Shown here in pieces: positions 61,346 to 64,000 of a stretch of 64,000 bases of DNA (position 1 is its first letter; each line of letters begins with the position of its first letter). The DNA is from Bacillus_I endophytica_A (lineage in GTDB: Bacteria > Bacillota > Bacilli > Bacillales > Bacillaceae_H). Location: NCBI RefSeq assembly GCF_026790145.1, contig NZ_JALAMS010000015.1, positions 222,956 to 286,955 of the forward strand, in the 5' to 3' direction. The notes below the pieces were generated by a model. It did no database searches. It was not told the origin of the DNA and saw only the letters and a program-made list of their open reading frames with translations. A program made the position numbers and the translations under genes.

Positions 61346-61384
61346 CCCTTCACCTTCAATCTCTCGCTATTCCACAAACAAATA

Positions 61385-61452
61385 AGACACCTATGGAAGG
61401 TGCCCTATTAACTGTCTAGTGTTATTTTAATGCAAATAAAGAAAGATTTCTA
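61385..61452 (-). promoter_or_regulatory. Promoter and hairpin leader of PBP copy c
   Basis: On the minus strand TAGAAA (61452-61447), a 17-base spacer and TAAAAT (61429-61424) are followed 17 bases later by the hairpin AGGGCACCT/AGGTGTCTT (61406-61384) with a short T-rich tail. The same parts in the same order occur before copies a and b. It may also end the yqgE transcript. Confidence 0.48.
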
Positions 61453-61464
61453 CCGCCAAATTAC

Positions 61465-62754
61465 TCATGCAGGTGACTCTCCATCACCTTCATTTAAAGT
61501 TTTTTTGGAAATTGAGGGTTCTTCTTCCTTTATTTTTTCTAAGGGCTTCAATGATACATGACGAACAAAAAAATAAATAGTTGCATGTCCAACTCCGATT
61601 ATTGCTAAAAGAATTGGCACGCTTTGTTTTTCATCAAAAAAGGTGATGGCCCCGATAAATAGAAGAATTGAGATAATTCGTCCCATATTTAAAAAAACAT
61701 CCCGTACAACGATAAATTCAATTCGCTTTTCTTTAATTCCTTCGGCCCTTCCAATTACGTCAAATGTAATCGACATATAAGGAACAAGTAAGAGCGGATA
61801 TCCGATTGCAATGCAAACAGCATAGCATAACAATTTAACATACGTTACTTTAAAAATAATTAAAAAGACAGAAGCATATAGCAAAAGTCCACCTGCTAAG
61901 ATTGACTTGTATCGATGCTTCTTCTTTATAAATCGTGATGCTAAATAATAGCCAACAAAAGCGACAGCGGAATTAACAAGACCAAATGTTCCTAGCGCAA
62001 GCTCACTGTTTGTCGTAATAAAAACAAGAACAGAGATAATAAAAATAAAGGTACCTTCTCGGATTCCTTGGAAAAGGTGTGCATATAAAATAAGACGCCA
62101 GTTTCGATTCTTTTTTCGTTCAGCAAGTACTTCTTTAAAACGATACTTTCCTTCTGCTTCTCTTCTTTTAAGAAAGAAACTTAATACAACAGCGCTTAGA
62201 AATAAAAATAAAGAAGTAAAAAAAATAATTTTATATCCCGTCATTTTAATGAAAGACGAGATAATCAATCCTGCTACAATGGGACCAATCATTCCTGCGA
62301 ATGAATTCAATATGCCCATAAATCCGTTAAAAAAATCTCTTGTTTCAGGTTCTGTAATCTCAAATGTTAATACATCAAAAGCAAGCCAGTAAAATCCATA
62401 GCCAATTCCAAGTAAAGCTCCTAAGAGTAAAAGGAGCGATGAAGCATTGTTTCCAACAAGTAAGACCGTAATATAAAAGACTGCTAAAAATGATACTCCT
62501 AGCCTTAAGACAATAACTCGATCCACTTTCTTAGCAAGCTTCCCTGCTACAACAAATGTCAAAGGATGAAAAATCACAATGGCTAAGTTGTAGAGAGCAA
62601 GATCCAAAAACTGCCCTGATTGCTTCCATAAATAGACGTTTACAAACGTATTGGATAATGATATTGCAAGTGAATAAAGAGCTCCAACCGTTAAAAGAAG
62701 CAAAAGATCTTTCGTAACTTCAACATCCCCAAACACTTTTTTCAAAACTGCCAT
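61465..62754 (-). CDS. yqgE: MFS transporter YqgE
   Basis: This is a major facilitator superfamily transporter with 429 residues and about 12 helices. The N-terminal 'LLLLLTVGALYSLAISLSNT' and 'FVNVYLWKQSGQFLDLALYN' match the YqgE group. The substrate is unknown. In B. subtilis yqgE lies between pbpA and sodA exactly as here, which may point to a cell-envelope role, but that is inference. ATG 62754 follows an AAAGGAG ribosome binding site. The gene is separate from sodA, which has its own terminator. Confidence 0.9.
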   Translation of the reverse strand: MAVLKKVFGDVEVTKDLLLLLTVGALYSLAISLSNTFVNVYLWKQSGQFLDLALYNLAIVIFHPLTFVVAGKLAKKVDRVIVLRLGVSFLAVFYITVLLVGNNASSLLLLLGALLGIGYGFYWLAFDVLTFEITEPETRDFFNGFMGILNSFAGMIGPIVAGLIISSFIKMTGYKIIFFTSLFLFLSAVVLSFFLKRREAEGKYRFKEVLAERKKNRNWRLILYAHLFQGIREGTFIFIISVLVFITTNSELALGTFGLVNSAVAFVGYYLASRFIKKKHRYKSILAGGLLLYASVFLIIFKVTYVKLLCYAVCIAIGYPLLLVPYMSITFDVIGRAEGIKEKRIEFIVVRDVFLNMGRIISILLFIGAITFFDEKQSVPILLAIIGVGHATIYFFVRHVSLKPLEKIKEEEPSISKKTLNEGDGESPA

Positions 62755-62852
62755 ACGTAAAACTCCTTTTCTCTTCTACCCCTAGTTTGGCAAAAGATAA
62801 AAGAGTTATACTACATAATGTAATTTTGAACAAAGGAATATAACTTCTATAA

Positions 62853-62890
62853 TAAAAAGGCTCAGAGACATGTTGTCTCCGAGCCTTTTT
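62853..62890. terminator. Terminator after sodA
   Basis: A 16-bp stem (62854-62869 with 62875-62890, core GGCTCAGAGAC) with one position that pairs as G-U only on the minus strand. It has a T-run on that side and lies 17 bases beyond the sodA stop. Confidence 0.9.
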
Positions 62891-62906
62891 ATTATAAGCG
62901 TTTCTC

Positions 62907-63512
62907 TTATTTTGCTGCTTCGTAGCGTTTTGATACTTCGTCCCAGTTTACAACATTCCAGAATGCTGAAATGTAGTCTGGACGACGGTTTTGGTAGTTT
63001 AAGTAGTAAGCATGCTCCCAAACATCTAAGCCTAGGACAGGTGTTTTACCTTCCATAAGCGGTGAATCTTGGTTTGGAGTGCTTGTGATCGCAACTTCGC
63101 CGTTGTCTACAACAAGCCAAGCCCAACCAGAACCGAAGCGGCCTGCTGCAGCTGCTGCGAATTCTTCTTGGAATTTCTCGTAGCTTCCAAATTTTTTGTT
63201 GATTGCATCTGCTAATTCGCCAGTTGGCTCACCGCCACCTTCTGGTGAAAGGATTGTCCAGAAAAGGCTATGGTTAGCATGTCCACCACCGTTGTTGCGT
63301 ACAGCTGTACGAATGTTTTCAGGTACAGCGTCTAAGTTTGATACTAGTTCTTCAATGCTTTTAGCTTCAAGATCAGTACCTTTGATTGCATCGTTTAACT
63401 TAGTTACATATGTGTTGTGGTGTTTCGTATGGTGAATGTTCATTGTTTCCTTGTCGATATGTGGTTCAAGTGCGTCATACGCGTAAGGTAATTGTGGTAA
63501 TTCATGTGCCAT
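62907..63512 (-). CDS. sodA: Superoxide dismutase, Mn type
   Basis: SodA converts superoxide to hydrogen peroxide and oxygen in the cytoplasm. The 201-residue protein begins 'MAHELPQLPYAYDALEPHID'. Metal ligands are His27 in 'NIHHTKHHN', His in 'NHSLFW', and Asp/His in 'LDVWEHAYYL' near residue 164-168. 'GSGWAWLVVDNGE' and Gly-Gly in 'NNGGGHANH' favour manganese. The start ATG 63512 follows a strong AAAGGAGG; an upstream in-frame start at 63554 is rejected. It is transcribed alone from a good sigma-A promoter. Confidence 0.97.
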   Translation of the reverse strand: MAHELPQLPYAYDALEPHIDKETMNIHHTKHHNTYVTKLNDAIKGTDLEAKSIEELVSNLDAVPENIRTAVRNNGGGHANHSLFWTILSPEGGGEPTGELADAINKKFGSYEKFQEEFAAAAAGRFGSGWAWLVVDNGEVAITSTPNQDSPLMEGKTPVLGLDVWEHAYYLNYQNRRPDYISAFWNVVNWDEVSKRYEAAK

Positions 63513-63573
63513 GAAAAATTCCTCCTTTAGATTATGTAAAATTTGTGGTAGCAAAAATTGCTCCGTTAGCTTT

Positions 63574-63602
63574 AGAATAGCAAATATACCCTATTGTTTC
63601 AA
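63574..63602 (-). promoter_or_regulatory. Sigma-A promoter of sodA
   Basis: On the minus strand TTGAAA (63602-63597) and TATTCT (63579-63574) are separated by exactly 17 bp, a good vegetative promoter. The leader to the start codon is about 55 bases and contains AAAGGAGG. Confidence 0.75.
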
Positions 63603-63671
63603 TTAAAATGATTTTCTTCTTGCTGAAACAACGAGTTTATATTTACCTTTTACCCGGTTTTTATACGACTA

Positions 63672-63704
63672 AACAAAAAAAGTTTTCTGCTTAGCAGAAA
63701 ACTT
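63672..63704 (-). terminator. Terminator of the tRNA operon
   Basis: An 11-bp stem (AAGTTTTCTGC at 63680-63690 with GCAGAAAACTT at 63694-63704) with a 3-base loop is followed on the minus strand by seven T residues. It lies 17 bases after the tRNA-Ser gene. Confidence 0.9.
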
Positions 63705-63720
63705 GTTAATGTTATATGTA

Positions 63721-63813
63721 TGGAGGAGGAAGGGGGATTCGAACCCCCGCGGGTTTTGACACCCCTGTCGGTTTTCAAGACCGATCCCTTCAGCCGGACT
63801 TGGGTATTCCTCC
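63721..63813 (-). tRNA. tRNA-Ser (anticodon TGA)
   Basis: This is a class II tRNA with a long variable arm, acceptor stem GGAGGAA/TTCCTCC, anticodon loop CTTGAAA giving anticodon TGA, T arm GGGGGTTCGAATCCCCC, and CCA encoded at 63723-63721. The position before CCA (discriminator base 73) is T, not the G usual for bacterial serine tRNAs. It is the last gene of a minus-strand tRNA cluster ending at a terminator. Confidence 0.93.
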
Positions 63814-63824
63814 ACCTGAAATTA

Positions 63825-63901
63825 TGGTGGACCCTGCAGGACTCGAACCTGCGACCGGACGGTTATGAGCCGTCTGCTCTAACCAGCTGAGCTAAGGGTC
63901 C
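63825..63901 (-). tRNA. tRNA-Ile2 (anticodon CAT, probably lysidine-modified)
   Basis: The acceptor stem GGACCCT/AGGGTCC, anticodon loop CTCATAA (CAT), T arm CAGGTTCGAGTCCTG and encoded CCA (63827-63825) are all visible. The CAT anticodon could mean Met, but the GGACC-type acceptor and 'GACGGCTCATAACCGTC' arm match the B. subtilis Ile2 tRNA read as AUA after lysidine modification. A separate elongator Met tRNA is the next gene. Confidence 0.8.
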
Positions 63902-63925
63902 ATTATGGATAATATAATAAAGCAA

Positions 63926-63999
63926 TAGCGGCGGAGGGGATCGAACCCCCGACCTCACGGGTATGAACCGTACGCTCTAGCCAGCTGAGCTACACCGCC
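63926..63999 (-). tRNA. tRNA-Met, elongator (anticodon CAT)
   Basis: The complete gene lies at the right edge of the window: acceptor start GGCGGTG, D arm 'AGCTCAGCTGGCTAGAGC', anticodon loop TTCATAC (CAT), T arm GGGGGTTCGATCCCC. It closely matches the B. subtilis elongator Met tRNA. CCA is not encoded (TTG follows base 73). The cluster may continue beyond position 64000. Confidence 0.88.
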
Positions 64000-64000
64000 A

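Noticed and set aside
1..64000. Mobile elements, prophage or CRISPR arrays
   Set aside because: No transposase, integrase, terminal inverted repeat pair or regularly spaced direct repeat array was seen. The only large repeat is the PBP gene array.

Overview
The window is low-GC Firmicutes DNA from an endospore-forming member of the Bacillaceae. Three things show this: a complete spoIIIA operon, a comG operon, and a gene order that follows the B. subtilis yqh-yqg segment (spoIIIA, efp, pepQ, aroQ, yqhR/Q/P/O, mntR, lipM, yqhL, gcv, yqhH/G, yqzG, comG, mgsR, yqgY/X/W/U/T, glcK, yqgQ/P/O/N, rpmG, pst, pbpA, yqgE, sodA). Most genes lie on the minus strand, so operons read from right to left. The species cannot be fixed from sequence alone. 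The window is draft quality: at 39241-39290 two poly-C tracts flank two N bases and a 15-base piece of a sequencing adapter.

Region by region. 86-5232: spoIIIAA-AH, the mother-cell half of the sporulation feeding channel, behind a good sigma-E promoter. 5300-11459: yqhV, efp, pepQ, aroQ, yqhR, then plus-strand yqhQ-yqhP, then patatin-like yqhO and mntR. 11595-14126: a B12-dependent ribonucleotide reductase, nrdJ, behind a pair of NrdR boxes, inserted between mntR and lipM. 14320-15725: lipM and yqhL. 15777-19970: gcvT-gcvPA-gcvPB under a tandem glycine riboswitch. 20151-23003: yqhH, yqhG, yqzG. 23060-28917: cydABDC for cytochrome bd, with Rex-like sites upstream. 29314-30671: moaA and yqzE. 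30893-34879: comGA-GG for DNA uptake. 34994-38762: mgsR, an HTH regulator, yqgY, yqgX, yqgW and the lipoprotein yqgU. 39343-41814: a BCCT-type osmolyte transporter and an M14 peptidase. 41971-46411: glcK, yqgQ, an interrupted rhomboid gene gluP, yqgO, a DUF92 membrane protein, yqgN and a zinc-free type rpmG. 46461-49318: an orphan gene and a chemoreceptor. 49459-54596: pstSCAB1B2-phoU behind a four-repeat Pho box. 54818-61345: three tandem pbpA paralogues. 61465-63512: yqgE and sodA. 63721-63999: tRNA genes Ser, Ile2 and Met.

The best candidates for something new are the following. The three class B PBP genes each have a similar leader: a promoter-like pair with an identical 17-bp spacer, then a short terminator-like hairpin, then the ribosome binding site. 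gluP has a single in-frame amber codon just before its HxxxN motif. The NrdR box pair at nrdJ shows ideal spacing. The L33 gene at the rpmGA locus lacks three of the four zinc cysteines. YqhL is a rhodanese-fold protein with no cysteine at all. A cyd/moaA block occupies the place where B. subtilis carries sinIR-tasA. I saw no CRISPR array, prophage, transposase or insertion sequence.
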